Positions 7,300 to 16,161 of a stretch of DNA of 64,000 nt are shown piece after piece. The notes under the pieces were generated by a model. That model searched no databases and was not told the origin of the DNA. It saw only the letters and a list, made by a program, of their open reading frames with translations. Each line of letters starts with the position of its first letter. Position 1 is the first letter of the stretch. The position numbers and the translations under genes are program-made. Source of the DNA: JADCGM01 sp943370355 (GTDB taxonomy: Bacteria; Pseudomonadota; Alphaproteobacteria; Sphingomonadales; Sphingomonadaceae); the NCBI GenBank assembly GCA_943370355.1, contig CALRQP020000001.1:124001-188000 (forward strand), read 5' to 3'.

Positions 7300-7523
7300 A
7301 CGTGCCGTCCCGTCTCCTCATCGGCCTCACACGCCTGTGGCAGTTGACCTTTTCCGCCGTGCTGCCGCCGACGTGCCGGTTTCAGCCGAGCTGTTCGGCC
7401 TATGCGATCGAGGCGGTGGAACGTTTCGGCGCATTGCGCGGCGGCTGGCTGGCGGCTAGGCGCATCGCACGCTGTCATCCCTTCGGGGGTTCGGGATTCG
7501 ATCCCGTGCCTCCCAAAGCCTGA
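7296..7523 (+). CDS. yidD: Membrane protein insertion efficiency factor YidD
   Basis: A 75-residue YidD family protein. Diagnostic stretches are CRFQPSCSAYAIEAVERFGA and ARRIARCHPFGGSGFDPVP, with the three family cysteines present. YidD is a small membrane-associated protein that aids YidC-dependent insertion. It starts at TTG 7296, overlapping the rnpA stop, or at GTG 7302. It sits between rnpA and yidC as in most bacteria, and yidC begins 9 bp after it. Confidence 0.95.
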   Translation: MNVPSRLLIGLTRLWQLTFSAVLPPTCRFQPSCSAYAIEAVERFGALRGGWLAARRIARCHPFGGSGFDPVPPKA

Positions 7524-7532
7524 GGCACTTTC

Positions 7533-9221
7533 GTGAACGACCAGAAGAACCTCCTCCTTGCGATCGTGCTGTCGGCGGCGGTGCTGCTCGGCTGGACCCT
7601 GCTGTCCAACCGCTATTTCCCGACCGCGACGCCGCGCTCGACCGTGGTACAGGACGGCAAGCAGGTGGTGCTGCCAAAGCCCGCCGCCGACCCGGCCGCC
7701 GACGGGCCCGCCGCGACCAAGGCGCGCGAGCTGGTGTTCGCCGAATCGCAGCGGGTGGCGATCCGTACCCCCGCGCTTCTTGGCACGATCAACCTGACCG
7801 GCGCGCGCATCGACGACCTCGTGCTCGTCAAATATCGCGAGACGATCCAGAAAAATTCGCCGGCGATCCGGCTGTTCTCGCCCTCGGGCGCGCCGGGGGC
7901 CTATTTTGCGCAATTGGGCTGGACGGGCGCGGGCGCGCCACCGGCGGATGCGAAATGGACGGCCTCGGCGGCGGAGCTGACGGTCGCGTCGCCGGTGACG
8001 CTGACATGGACCAACCCGGCGGGCGTGCGGTTCGAGATCAAGCTGTCGGTGGATGACAGCTATCTGTTCACCGTCGAGCAGCGCGTTGTGAATATGGGCG
8101 CGACGCCGCTGAGCCTGCGGCCCTACAGCCTCGTCGCGCGCGACGGGAAGTCGAAGGACCCCGACGCCTGGACCGCGCATGTCGGGCCGATGGGCGTGTT
8201 CGACGACATCGTGCATGACGTGAACTGGGACACGGTGACCGAGTCTGGCTCGGTGCCGTTCACCTCGCGCGGCGGCTGGGTCGGCTTCACCGACAAATAT
8301 TGGCTGACCGCGCTGATCCCCGACCAGCGCGCGCGCGTCGATGCGACGATCCGGCACGGCGCCAACGACCGCTTCCAGGCGAATTTCGCACTGAATGAGA
8401 CGGTGCAGCCGCGGTCGGCGGCGACGGTCACCTCGCACCTGTTCGCGGGCGCGAAGGAAGTGCAGGTGCTCGACGGCTACCGCAATAAGCTTGGCATTCC
8501 GCAGTTCGACAAGGCGCTCGACTGGGGCTGGTTCTACTGGATCGCCAAGCCGATGTTCTACCTGCTCGACTGGCTGTTCCGCATGGTTGGCAATTTCGGC
8601 GTCGCGATCATCTGCCTGACGCTGATCGTCCGCACGCTGATGTTTCCGATCGCCAACAAGCAATATGCGTCGATGGCACGCATGCGCGTCGTGCAGCCCA
8701 AGATGAAGGCGCTGCAGGAGAAGTGGAAGGACGACAAGCTGCGGCTGCAACAGGAGACGATGGAGCTGTACAAGACCGAGAAGGTCAATCCGCTCGCCGG
8801 CTGCCTGCCGATCTTCCTGCAGATCCCGGTGTTCTACGGCCTGTACAAGGCGCTGACGCTGACCATCGAAATGCGGCACCAACCGTTCGTGCTGTGGATC
8901 AAGGATCTGTCGGCCCCCGATCCGCTGACGCCGGTCAACCTGTTCGGCCTGCTGCCGTTCACGCCGCCGCATGTCATCGCGCTCGGCGTGCTGCCGATCA
9001 TCCTCGGCATCTCGATGTGGCTGCAGCAGAAGTTCAACCCGCAGCCGATGGACCCGGCGCAGAAGCAGGTGTTCGCCCTGATGCCTTGGGTGTTCATGTT
9101 CATCATGGCGCCCTTCGCGTCGGGGCTGGTCGTCTACTGGATCGTGTCGAACTTCTTCACGGTCGGGCAGCAGTGGTGGCTGACGCGGCAGCATAGCGTG
9201 CCGGCCGAGGCGAAGGCGTGA
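7533..9221 (+). CDS. yidC: Membrane protein insertase YidC
   Basis: A 562-residue YidC/Oxa1 insertase of the long Gram-negative type, inserting and folding inner-membrane proteins alone or with SecYEG. It has an N-terminal membrane anchor (residues ~5-25), a large periplasmic beta domain (~30-330), and the conserved C-terminal five-helix core. The core includes GVAIICLTLIVRTLMFPIAN, with the conserved Arg in the groove, and NPLAGCLPIFLQIPVFYGLY, then MPWVFMFIMAPFASGLVVYW. It starts at GTG. Its stop overlaps the GTG start of engB by four bases. Confidence 0.97.
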   Translation: MNDQKNLLLAIVLSAAVLLGWTLLSNRYFPTATPRSTVVQDGKQVVLPKPAADPAADGPAATKARELVFAESQRVAIRTPALLGTINLTGARIDDLVLVKYRETIQKNSPAIRLFSPSGAPGAYFAQLGWTGAGAPPADAKWTASAAELTVASPVTLTWTNPAGVRFEIKLSVDDSYLFTVEQRVVNMGATPLSLRPYSLVARDGKSKDPDAWTAHVGPMGVFDDIVHDVNWDTVTESGSVPFTSRGGWVGFTDKYWLTALIPDQRARVDATIRHGANDRFQANFALNETVQPRSAATVTSHLFAGAKEVQVLDGYRNKLGIPQFDKALDWGWFYWIAKPMFYLLDWLFRMVGNFGVAIICLTLIVRTLMFPIANKQYASMARMRVVQPKMKALQEKWKDDKLRLQQETMELYKTEKVNPLAGCLPIFLQIPVFYGLYKALTLTIEMRHQPFVLWIKDLSAPDPLTPVNLFGLLPFTPPHVIALGVLPIILGISMWLQQKFNPQPMDPAQKQVFALMPWVFMFIMAPFASGLVVYWIVSNFFTVGQQWWLTRQHSVPAEAKA

Positions 9222-9868
9222 CCGACCTCGAGCCCGACGACCTGCCCGAACGGATCGAAACCGCGCGCAAGATTTTCGCCGGGCCGATGGCCTTCCTGCG
9301 TTCGGCCCCCGGGCTGGAGTTCCTGCCGCCCGCCGAAGTGCCGGAGGTGGCGTTCGCGGGCCGGTCGAACGTCGGGAAATCGTCGCTGCTCAATGCGCTG
9401 ACCGGGCGGAATGGCCTCGCCCGCACCTCGAACACGCCGGGGCGGACGCAGGAATTGAACTTCTTCGACATCGGCGATCCGGTGTTTTTCCGGCTCGTCG
9501 ACATGCCGGGCTACGGCTTTGCCGAAGCGCCGAAGGACCTCGTCCGGCGCTGGAAATATCTGGTCAACGACTATCTGCGCGGCCGCCAGGTGCTGAAGCG
9601 CGTGCTCGTGCTGGTGGATTCGCGGCACGGGCTGAAGCCCGTCGACCTCGAGGTCATGGAAATGCTCGACAAGGCGGCGGTCAGCTACCAGATCGTGCTG
9701 ACCAAGGCCGACAAGATCAAGCCGACACAGGCCGAGGCCGTGCTGGCGCAGGTCGGCGAGGTCGCGCGCAAACACCCGGCGGCGTTCCCGCACCTGCTGT
9801 CGACGAGCGCCGAAAAGGGCTTCGGCATCGCCGAACTCCGCGCCGCCGTGATCGCGGCGCTGACTTAG
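9218..9868 (+). CDS. engB: Ribosome biogenesis GTPase YsxC/EngB
   Basis: A 216-residue TRAFAC GTPase of the EngB/YihA/YsxC family, needed for late assembly of the large ribosomal subunit. The G1 loop is GRSNVGKS (residues ~48-55), the switch I Thr lies in SNTPGRTQ, G3 is DMPGYG, G4 is TKAD, and G5 is STSAEKG near the end. It starts with GTG inside the yidC stop, making it the last gene of the rpmH operon. Its stop overlaps that of the convergent serine hydrolase gene. Confidence 0.96.
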   Translation: MTDLEPDDLPERIETARKIFAGPMAFLRSAPGLEFLPPAEVPEVAFAGRSNVGKSSLLNALTGRNGLARTSNTPGRTQELNFFDIGDPVFFRLVDMPGYGFAEAPKDLVRRWKYLVNDYLRGRQVLKRVLVLVDSRHGLKPVDLEVMEMLDKAAVSYQIVLTKADKIKPTQAEAVLAQVGEVARKHPAAFPHLLSTSAEKGFGIAELRAAVIAALT

Positions 9869-11094
9869 GCTTTCAGCCGCGCGGCAATCGCTGCGTAGGC
9901 CGGCACCGACATCGGGTCGTTGGCGCGATTCCCCGCGACCGGGTGCGAGCCGTAGCGGGCGATGACGAGCTCCGCTTCGGGGTCGATGTAGATCGCCTGG
10001 CCGTGGATGCCGCGCGCGGTGAAGGCACCGTGGCCGGTGTGCCACCATTGGTCGTGGTAGCTCCAGCCGGGCAGTGCGGGGAAGTTCAGGAACTTTGCCG
10101 GATCGCCGCCGGTGCGGATGCCTGCGACCACCGCCTCCGGCACGATCTGTTCGCCGTTGAAGCGGCCACCGAGCCGCATCATCTCCCCGAAGCGTGCGAG
10201 GTCGCGCAGCCGCGTGTTGAGCCCGCCGCCCGCGAACGGCATGCCGCTCGGGTCGACATGCATCGTCGCCATTGCCTCCGCGCCGAGCTTCGACCAGATG
10301 CGCTCGCTGAGCACCACGTCGAGCCGCTTGCCCTCGATGCGCGACACCAGCCAGCCGAGCACATCGGTGTTGGGGGTGCGGTAGATGAAGGCGTCGCCGT
10401 GATTGCCCTCCTTGGGGATCGACGCGGCGAAGGTCAGGTTCGACAGCGGCCCCGTGTAATCGGCGCGACGCGGCGCGGTGCCGGTCGCCAGCGCGAAGTT
10501 CAGGAAGTCGTTGCGCGTGTCGGTATAATCCTCGGTGAAGCGCAGCGCCGTTGTCATGTCCATCACCTCGCCGACCGTCGCATCGCCGAAGCCGCTCGCC
10601 GCCAGTTCGGGGATATAGCTGGCAACCGGCGCGGCGCGATCGAGCCGGCCTTCGTGCACAAGCATCGCCGCCAGCGTGCCGACGAAGGATTTGGTCACCG
10701 AAAACGCGATATGCTCGGCCGTCTCGGTGAGCGCGCCGGCATAGCGTTCCTGCACGATGACGCCCTTGTGCAGGATGACCACGCCGTCGGTGTAGTTGAG
10801 GTCGAACGCCTGCCCCCAGGTCACGGGATCGCCACCGCCCAGCGGCGTGAAGCTGACATCGTCGAGATCGTCTCGGATCGCGCGCGGCAGTAGGCTGACC
10901 GGTCCCGCACCGCGCGGGACGCCAACGGTCGGATAGAGTTCGCGCCAGTGCGAAAGGGCCCAGCGCAGCTGCGGAAAGCGCCAGAGGCTGCCGTCCTCGG
11001 CGCGCACGAGCTTGTCGAGCGGCGGCGGCGCGCCCTGCATCCAGCCCAGCGCAACGGGATCGGTGGCGCGTGCGTCGCCTATGCTGTCGGTCAT
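9865..11094 (-). CDS. Serine hydrolase, beta-lactamase class C family
   Basis: A 409-residue protein of the beta-lactamase/penicillin-binding-protein-like hydrolase family (PF00144). The catalytic SxxK is SVTK (residues ~133-136) in HIAFSVTKSFVGTLAAMLV; a YRTPNTDVLGWLV stretch gives the second-motif Tyr. The C-terminal HGAFTARGIHGQAIYIDPE is like that of 6-aminohexanoate-dimer hydrolases and related esterases. No signal peptide is visible, so it is probably cytoplasmic and acts on small amides or esters, not on cell-wall peptides (inference). A strong GGGGAGA ribosome site precedes the ATG. It is monocistronic. Confidence 0.85.
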   Translation of the reverse strand: MTDSIGDARATDPVALGWMQGAPPPLDKLVRAEDGSLWRFPQLRWALSHWRELYPTVGVPRGAGPVSLLPRAIRDDLDDVSFTPLGGGDPVTWGQAFDLNYTDGVVILHKGVIVQERYAGALTETAEHIAFSVTKSFVGTLAAMLVHEGRLDRAAPVASYIPELAASGFGDATVGEVMDMTTALRFTEDYTDTRNDFLNFALATGTAPRRADYTGPLSNLTFAASIPKEGNHGDAFIYRTPNTDVLGWLVSRIEGKRLDVVLSERIWSKLGAEAMATMHVDPSGMPFAGGGLNTRLRDLARFGEMMRLGGRFNGEQIVPEAVVAGIRTGGDPAKFLNFPALPGWSYHDQWWHTGHGAFTARGIHGQAIYIDPEAELVIARYGSHPVAGNRANDPMSVPAYAAIAARLKA

Positions 11095-11143
11095 GTGATG
11101 TCTCCCCGGTGGGGAGGGTGCGGTCGCGGCGGAAACCGGTCAA

Positions 11144-11293
11144 CCCCTCTCCCTTGAGGGGAGAGGCGACTCGCAGCCGTCAGGGCTGCGAGCGGGTGAG
11201 GGTGGAAGCCCGTAATACGAGGATAGGCCACCGCTTCCACCCTCACCCCGGTCGGCTGACGCCGACTCGCCCTCTCCCCTCAAGGGAGAGGGG
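11144..11293. repeat. REPIN-like element (two inverted REP units)
   Basis: About 150 bp. The outer ends are CCCCTCTCCCTTGAGGGGAG and its reverse complement. Each unit has an end hairpin, then CGACTCGC or GCGAGTCGGC, a second GC-rich hairpin, then a GGGTGAGGGTGGAAGC motif facing the centre. A ~30-bp centre separates the units. The stop codon of the DUF2236 gene (11280-11282) lies inside it. Confidence 0.8.
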
Positions 11294-12149
11294 AAGAAGG
11301 CACGACCCGCGTTTCCGCGCCGCCTTGCAATGCCCACCTCAACACCCCGCCAACCCCCGCCGCACTGCCGCGCACCAGCAGCCGCCGGTGGATCGGCACG
11401 TGCAGGCCGTGCAGCGTCGAGGCCCAGTCCGGCATGAGATCGATTCCCGCCTGCATGAGCACGCGGCGGACCGGCTCGGCGGCGACATGCGGGGCGGGCT
11501 GGTCGAGCAGCGCGCGCACCACTTCGCGGGTGCGGCCGTCGGCTTTCAGCTCGTGGCGAAAGCCGCGCAGACAGGCCTCCACGCCGCGCGCCGTCTCCGG
11601 CACATCCTCGGCCCCAAGCCGCCGCGCAATGACCGCCGTGTCGGCATAATAGCGGTCGCGGTCGGCATGGCTCATGCCCGGCTCGCGGTAGCGCACATAG
11701 GCGGCGAGGAAGCTCCACGAGCCCGCGACATGCACCCAGTTGAGCGTCGCCGGATCATTCGCCTCATAGGGCGTGCCATCGGGCAGCACGCCGCCGACAT
11801 GGTCGTGAATCCGCCGCACCCGGTCGATCAATGCACCCGCGCGTTCGGTCGAACCGAAGGTCGTGCCCGCGATGAACTGCGCGGTGCGCTTCAGCCGCCC
11901 GGCCATGTCCTTGCGGAAATTGCTATGGTCCCAGACGCCGGCCAGCGCCGCCGGATGCAGCATCTGCATGAGCAGCGCCGACACGCCGCCGATCATCATC
12001 GTCCCGAAATCGCCATGCACGCGCCACGCGGGCGAATCGGGCGAGATCAGGCCGAGGTCGCCGGGCGGCCGCGACAGGTCCATGTCGCCCGACGCCGACC
12101 CGACCAGCTTGCGGACCTGATCGGCGATGGAGGTGCGAAGGTCGGGCAT
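11280..12149 (-). CDS. DUF2236 (MpaB-like oxygenase) family protein
   Basis: A 289-residue helical protein of the DUF2236 / oxygenase MpaB family (latex-clearing-protein-related fold). Recognisable stretches are GDFGTMMIGGVSALLMQMLH, PAALAGVWDHSNFRKDMAGR, FGSTERA, and NWVHVAGSWSFLAAYVRY, with conserved His residues that in characterised relatives bind haem b. The ATG at 12149 is preferred over an upstream start at 12293 because the extra N-terminal segment is low-complexity Pro/Arg-rich and overlaps the neighbouring gene. The last ~11 residues and the stop come from the REPIN-like element at 11144-11293. Confidence 0.85.
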   Translation of the reverse strand: MPDLRTSIADQVRKLVGSASGDMDLSRPPGDLGLISPDSPAWRVHGDFGTMMIGGVSALLMQMLHPAALAGVWDHSNFRKDMAGRLKRTAQFIAGTTFGSTERAGALIDRVRRIHDHVGGVLPDGTPYEANDPATLNWVHVAGSWSFLAAYVRYREPGMSHADRDRYYADTAVIARRLGAEDVPETARGVEACLRGFRHELKADGRTREVVRALLDQPAPHVAAEPVRRVLMQAGIDLMPDWASTLHGLHVPIHRRLLVRGSAAGVGGVLRWALQGGAETRVVPSSPLP

Positions 12150-12187
12150 GGAGGCCAAGGTAGGGGGTGGAGGCGGAAAGGGAAGGG

Positions 12188-12697
12188 CTAACCCAAGGCC
12201 GCGACGATCGCGGTCACCCCGGCCTCGATGCCACCCGGCAGGTTGCCCGCGCGGAATTTGGGCAGGATCTGCTCCTGAATGATCCGGCTGCACCGCGGGT
12301 CGGTCAGTACTTTCTCAAGGCCCAGCCCGACCTCGATACGCACCTTGTGTTCGTTCGGCGCGACGAGAAGCACCACGCCGTCATTGTAGATGGGGCGGCC
12401 AATCCCGGATCGCCGGGCGAGATCGAGGCTGAACGTCTCGATGAGCTCGCCGTGCAGCGACCGCACCGAGGCGACGACGAACTGATGCCCGGTGCGGGCC
12501 TCCAGCGCTGCGAGCTGGCTCGCGATCCGCGCTTCCTGCTCCGGGCTCAGGATGCCGGCCAGATCGGTCACGCGATCCCGCAGGACCAATTGCGTCTGCG
12601 TGACGGGGGCCGGCGGCCGCGACTGCCAGACGCCAACGCCCACAGCGGCAGCCAACAACGCCACCGCAACCGCGATACCGAGGCCCACCCGCTTCAT
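12188..12697 (-). CDS. TPM-domain protein
   Basis: A 169-residue protein with an N-terminal signal anchor (residues ~5-24) and one TPM domain (PF04536), seen in DRVTDLAGILSPEQEARI, GHQFVVASV, and YNDGVVLLVAPNEHKVRIEV. TPM domains occur in membrane-attached proteins such as YgcG and plant Psb32; an acid phosphatase activity has been reported for a plant member, but the bacterial role is unclear. Usual bacterial operons pair it with LemA; no lemA is visible here. The domain should face the periplasm. It is probably co-transcribed with the DUF2236 gene 38 bp downstream. Confidence 0.8.
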   Translation of the reverse strand: MKRVGLGIAVAVALLAAAVGVGVWQSRPPAPVTQTQLVLRDRVTDLAGILSPEQEARIASQLAALEARTGHQFVVASVRSLHGELIETFSLDLARRSGIGRPIYNDGVVLLVAPNEHKVRIEVGLGLEKVLTDPRCSRIIQEQILPKFRAGNLPGGIEAGVTAIVAALG

Positions 12698-12794
12698 GAC
12701 GCCAGCCTGATATTTGCGCCGTGACCTGTCAATCGGCGGACTTGCTGTCGCCGCAGGTTTCGATCACGCAGGGATACGGCAGGGGAGACCAGCG

Positions 12795-14000
12795 ATGATG
12801 ATGTCCAAACGCACCTTCATTGGCTCGGCGGCGGCGCTCGCCCTTCCCCTCCCCACGCTGGCCACCCCCCTCCCGCCCCCCATCGGCTCCGACGAACGCC
12901 TTGCCCGCATCGCCAAGGCGCAGCGGCTCATGCGTACGGTGGGAATCGGCGCGCTGCTCATCGAGCCCGGTTCCAGTCTCGACTATTTCACCGGCGTCCA
13001 ATGGCGGCGCAGCGAGCGGATGACGGCGGCGCTAATCCCGGCCGAGGGGACGCCGTGCATCGTCACGCCGGCCTTCGAGGAGCCGAGCGTGCGCGAGAGC
13101 CTGCGCGTGCCGGCCGAGGTGCGGGTGTGGAACGAGCATGAATCGCCGTTCGACGTCGCGGCGGGCTTCCTGCGCGACCGCAAGGTCACGGGCAAGCTCG
13201 GCGTCGAGGAGACGGTGCGCGCCTTCGTCATGGAAGGCGTCGCGACCGCGAGTGGCGGCTGGGCGGTGTCGGGGCGCGACATCGTGCGCGGCTGCCGCAT
13301 GATCAAGTCGCCCGCCGAACTGGCGTTGATGCAGGCCGCTGCCGACATCACCATCGCCGCCTTCCGGGCCGTCCATCCGCAGGTGCGCGCGGGCATGACG
13401 CCAGACGACATCGACACGCTGATCACTGCCGAGACTCGCAAGCTCGGCGGGCAGGCCGATGGCGGGCTGGTCCTGCTCGGCGAGGCGAGCGCCTATCCGC
13501 ACGGCAGCCACAAGCCGCAGGCGGTGCGTGAGGGCGAAGTGGTGCTGCTCGACTGCGGCTGCTCGGTCGGCGGCTATCAGTCGGACATTTCGCGCAGCTT
13601 CATTTTCGGCGAGCCGTCGAAGGACCAGCGGACGATGTGGGAGCAGGTGCGGCGCGGCCAGGCCGTCGCCTTTGCCGCCGCAAAGATCGGTGCACCCGCG
13701 GGCAGCGTCGACGATGCGGTGCGCGCTTACTATGAGCCGCTCGGCTATGGTCCCGGCTACAAGCTGCCGGGGTTGCCGCACCGCACCGGCCACGGCATCG
13801 GCATGGACGGCCATGAGCCGGTCAATTTCGTGCATGCCGAGACGACGAAGCTCGCCGCCGGCATGTGCTTCTCGAACGAGCCCGGCCTGTACCGCCCGGG
13901 CAGTTTCGGGATCCGGCTGGAGGATTGTTTGTACATGACCGAGGCAGGGCCACGATGGTTCAGCGTGCCGCCGGATAGCATCGATAAACCGTTTGGGTGA
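12795..14000 (+). CDS. Secreted M24 family (Xaa-Pro type) metallopeptidase
   Basis: About 400 residues with a signal peptide after three Met codons (12795, 12798, 12801); AGGGGAG upstream supports one of these over the farther start at 12714. The N-terminal creatinase-like domain (~30-165) precedes a pita-bread domain. Metal ligands expected for M24 are visible: Asp in LLDCGC, Asp in YQSDISRSF, His in TGHGIGMDGHE, Glu in NEPGLY, and Glu in IRLEDCLYM. The family cleaves the N-terminal residue before proline. The export signal points to peptide degradation in the periplasm (inference). Confidence 0.9.
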   Translation: MMMSKRTFIGSAAALALPLPTLATPLPPPIGSDERLARIAKAQRLMRTVGIGALLIEPGSSLDYFTGVQWRRSERMTAALIPAEGTPCIVTPAFEEPSVRESLRVPAEVRVWNEHESPFDVAAGFLRDRKVTGKLGVEETVRAFVMEGVATASGGWAVSGRDIVRGCRMIKSPAELALMQAAADITIAAFRAVHPQVRAGMTPDDIDTLITAETRKLGGQADGGLVLLGEASAYPHGSHKPQAVREGEVVLLDCGCSVGGYQSDISRSFIFGEPSKDQRTMWEQVRRGQAVAFAAAKIGAPAGSVDDAVRAYYEPLGYGPGYKLPGLPHRTGHGIGMDGHEPVNFVHAETTKLAAGMCFSNEPGLYRPGSFGIRLEDCLYMTEAGPRWFSVPPDSIDKPFG

Positions 14001-14005
14001 TGTAC

Positions 14006-14160
14006 GTCCCCGCCCTTGAGGGCGGGGCGACTCGCTCGCTAAGGCGAGCGAGCGCGGGGCGGGTGAAAGCTCAAGACCGCACCGCCGCCTTAAGGTTTTA
14101 CCCGCCCCTAGCTCAGCCGCCTTGGCGGCTGAGTCTTCCCCGCCCTGTAAGGGCGGGGAC
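14006..14160. repeat. REPIN-like element, second family variant
   Basis: About 155 bp with the same architecture as the 11144-11293 element but different stem sequences: GTCCCCGCCCTTGAGGGCGG, CGACTCGCT, a GCTCGCTAAGGCGAGC hairpin, GGGCGGGTGAAAGC, a short centre, then the inverted unit ending CCTGTAAGGGCGGGGAC. It fills most of the gap between the M24 stop (5 bp away) and the M56 stop. Confidence 0.8.
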
Positions 14161-14172
14161 GCAGCAACGTGC

Positions 14173-15789
14173 CTACCGCTTCGTCGCGAAATCGGGGTCC
14201 TTCGCAATCTCTCCGATCGCCTCGTCCAGCGCCGACAGTGCCTTGGCGCGCTGGCGGTCGCTGAGGTCGCGGCTCTGCTGGATCGAGGCGCGCGCCGATT
14301 GCAGCGATACGCGCACCATCTCGTTGATATTCTGACCACACATCGCGATCACGCCAAGGTCGGCATTGCGGTCGACCTTGGCGCCCTTCGCCTCGCATTT
14401 GGCGATCATGCGGTCGCGCGCGCGGTTCATCGAATCGCGGACCATGCCGTCGATGTCCATCTTGCTGACCATATCCTCGGCAACACGCTCGCTCATCGCG
14501 GTCGCCGCGTCGGCTTTCGCCTCGGCCTCTGCTTCAGCACGGTCAGCGGCTGCCTCGGCCCGGTCGGCCTCAGCTTCAGCGCGGTTGGCAACAGCCTCGG
14601 CGCGGGCGACTGAGCCGTCCGACCGGATATCTGCATAGGCGAGGCCGATCGGCGCGGCGGGCGAGCCGTCGGGGCGCGCGGCCGGGGCGGCGCGCTTGGT
14701 CTGCCGCACTGCCGGCGGCGCAACCGGGGCCGCCGGCGCAACGGGAGCGGGCCGTGCAACCGCCGCGATCTGCGCGGTTGCCGCCAAGGGGACAACCGCT
14801 GCAACCGGGGTCACATAGCCAGCGGCGGTCAGCAGCAAGCCGCCGCCAATCACCGTGCTCGCGAACAGGCCGCCCAGCGCAAGGCGCACGGGTCCGAAAC
14901 TGCGGTTCTTCATCATGCCGATCCTTTGCTTGAGTTGGGTCTTGTGATTGAGCGCGCACATCGGCGCAGGCGTCCGTGTGAACACCGATTTGAGCACGGC
15001 CCGGCCATAGTCATGCCGCGCGGCACCGCTGGCACCGGCGAGCACCGTCGCGTCGCAGGCGAGTTCCTGGTCGGTGCGGAAGGCGCGATAGGCCCAGTGC
15101 GCGACCGGGTTCCACCAGTGCAGAGCAACCAGCGCGATCGCTGCGAAATTGGCGGCCAGATCGTGCCGGTCGTGGTGCGCGCCCTCGTGCAGCAGCACCA
15201 GCCGCCGCTCGTCCGACGTGTAGCGCTGCACGAAGTCGGCGGGCAGGAAGATGCGGCGGCGCAGGATGCCGGCGGCGAGCGGCCCGTCGACGCGGGGGCT
15301 CACTCGCACCTCGATACCGCCGCGCTTCGACAGTAGTTCGGACTGCGCCAGCGCCGCGCCGACGAAATGCCGGTAGCGCAGCATCTGCCAGCCGAACCAC
15401 AGCGCCGCGCCGAGGATCCACAGGATCAGCAGCAGGAGCGGCCAGTCGGGCGTCCAAGCTGGTGGCGGCGGCGCGGACAGCATTGCTGGCGTGGACGCAT
15501 GGGCGTGGACCTGTGCTGCCTCGATTGCCTTCAGGTCCAATTCGGCGAACCGGGCGGCGGTCGCCGGATCGACGATGCCGACGGTGACCTCCGGCTGCGT
15601 CCGAAATATCGGGGCCCACAGCGCCGTCCAACCCGGCAGCGGCGGCAGCACGAGCCTGAGCGCCGGCAGCAGCCACAGGGCATAGGCAACCCGCGCGCCC
15701 CACAGCCGCGCAACAATCCCGCGTAGCGCCAGCACCGCGAGCATCGCGAGCGTCGTGCCGATCAGTGTCTGGACGAGCCATCCGGTCAT
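14173..15789 (-). CDS. BlaR1/MecR1-like M56 membrane metallopeptidase
   Basis: A 538-residue protein. Residues ~1-320 are a BlaR1-type M56 domain: paired N-terminal membrane helices, two more around WPLLLLILWILGAALWFGWQ and beyond, and the zinc motif HEGAHHDR. In BlaR1/MecR1 this domain is a sensor-activated protease that relieves BlaI repression. No penicillin-binding sensor domain is seen. Instead the C-terminal half holds an Ala/Pro-rich linker, a heptad-like run of NRAEAEADRAEAAADRAEAE and a helical tail, so the signal sensed is probably not a beta-lactam (inference). Its start overlaps the stop of the BlaI-like gene by four bases. Confidence 0.85.
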   Translation of the reverse strand: MTGWLVQTLIGTTLAMLAVLALRGIVARLWGARVAYALWLLPALRLVLPPLPGWTALWAPIFRTQPEVTVGIVDPATAARFAELDLKAIEAAQVHAHASTPAMLSAPPPPAWTPDWPLLLLILWILGAALWFGWQMLRYRHFVGAALAQSELLSKRGGIEVRVSPRVDGPLAAGILRRRIFLPADFVQRYTSDERRLVLLHEGAHHDRHDLAANFAAIALVALHWWNPVAHWAYRAFRTDQELACDATVLAGASGAARHDYGRAVLKSVFTRTPAPMCALNHKTQLKQRIGMMKNRSFGPVRLALGGLFASTVIGGGLLLTAAGYVTPVAAVVPLAATAQIAAVARPAPVAPAAPVAPPAVRQTKRAAPAARPDGSPAAPIGLAYADIRSDGSVARAEAVANRAEAEADRAEAAADRAEAEAEAKADAATAMSERVAEDMVSKMDIDGMVRDSMNRARDRMIAKCEAKGAKVDRNADLGVIAMCGQNINEMVRVSLQSARASIQQSRDLSDRQRAKALSALDEAIGEIAKDPDFATKR

Positions 15790-16151
15790 TTCCGCAGCTC
15801 CTTCACCAGAGCTTCGAGTTCGTCGAGGTCGGCAGGCGTCAGTTCGTCACGCTCCGCGAGATGCGCGACCAGCGGCGCGGCGCGGCCGCCGAACAGCCGG
15901 TCGACAAACCGCCGCGATTCGCCCGCGACATAGTCGGTGCGCGCGACGGCGGGCCGGTACAGATAGCGCCGCCCGTCCTCCTCATGCTCAAGAATGCCCT
16001 TGGCGAGCAACCGCGACAGCATCGTCTTGACGGTCCGGTCGCTCCAGTCGCGGCTCCCGAGCCGCTCGGCGACATCCATCGCGGTCAGCGGCGCCTCGGC
16101 CCACAGGACCTCCATCACCGCCAGTTCCGCCTCGCCAATCCGCTCCGCCAT
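15786..16151 (-). CDS. BlaI/MecI/CopY family transcriptional repressor
   Basis: A 121-residue winged-helix repressor. The family pattern is clear: ELAVMEVLWAEAPLTAMDVA, then SDRTVKTMLSRLLAKGIL as the recognition and wing region, EEDGRRYLYRP, and a C-terminal dimerisation part. Relatives hold their operon off until the partner M56 protease triggers their cleavage. The partner gene overlaps its stop (ATGA). Two palindromes of the TACA-N2-TGTA type overlap its promoter at 16162-16205, the expected site of autoregulation. Confidence 0.92.
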   Translation of the reverse strand: MAERIGEAELAVMEVLWAEAPLTAMDVAERLGSRDWSDRTVKTMLSRLLAKGILEHEEDGRRYLYRPAVARTDYVAGESRRFVDRLFGGRAAPLVAHLAERDELTPADLDELEALVKELRK

Positions 16152-16161
16152 CGTCGACTCC

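Noticed and set aside
6777..9194. 805-codon minus frame opposite rnpA-yidC
   Set aside because: Antisense shadow of yidC, Arg/His-rich, no domain.
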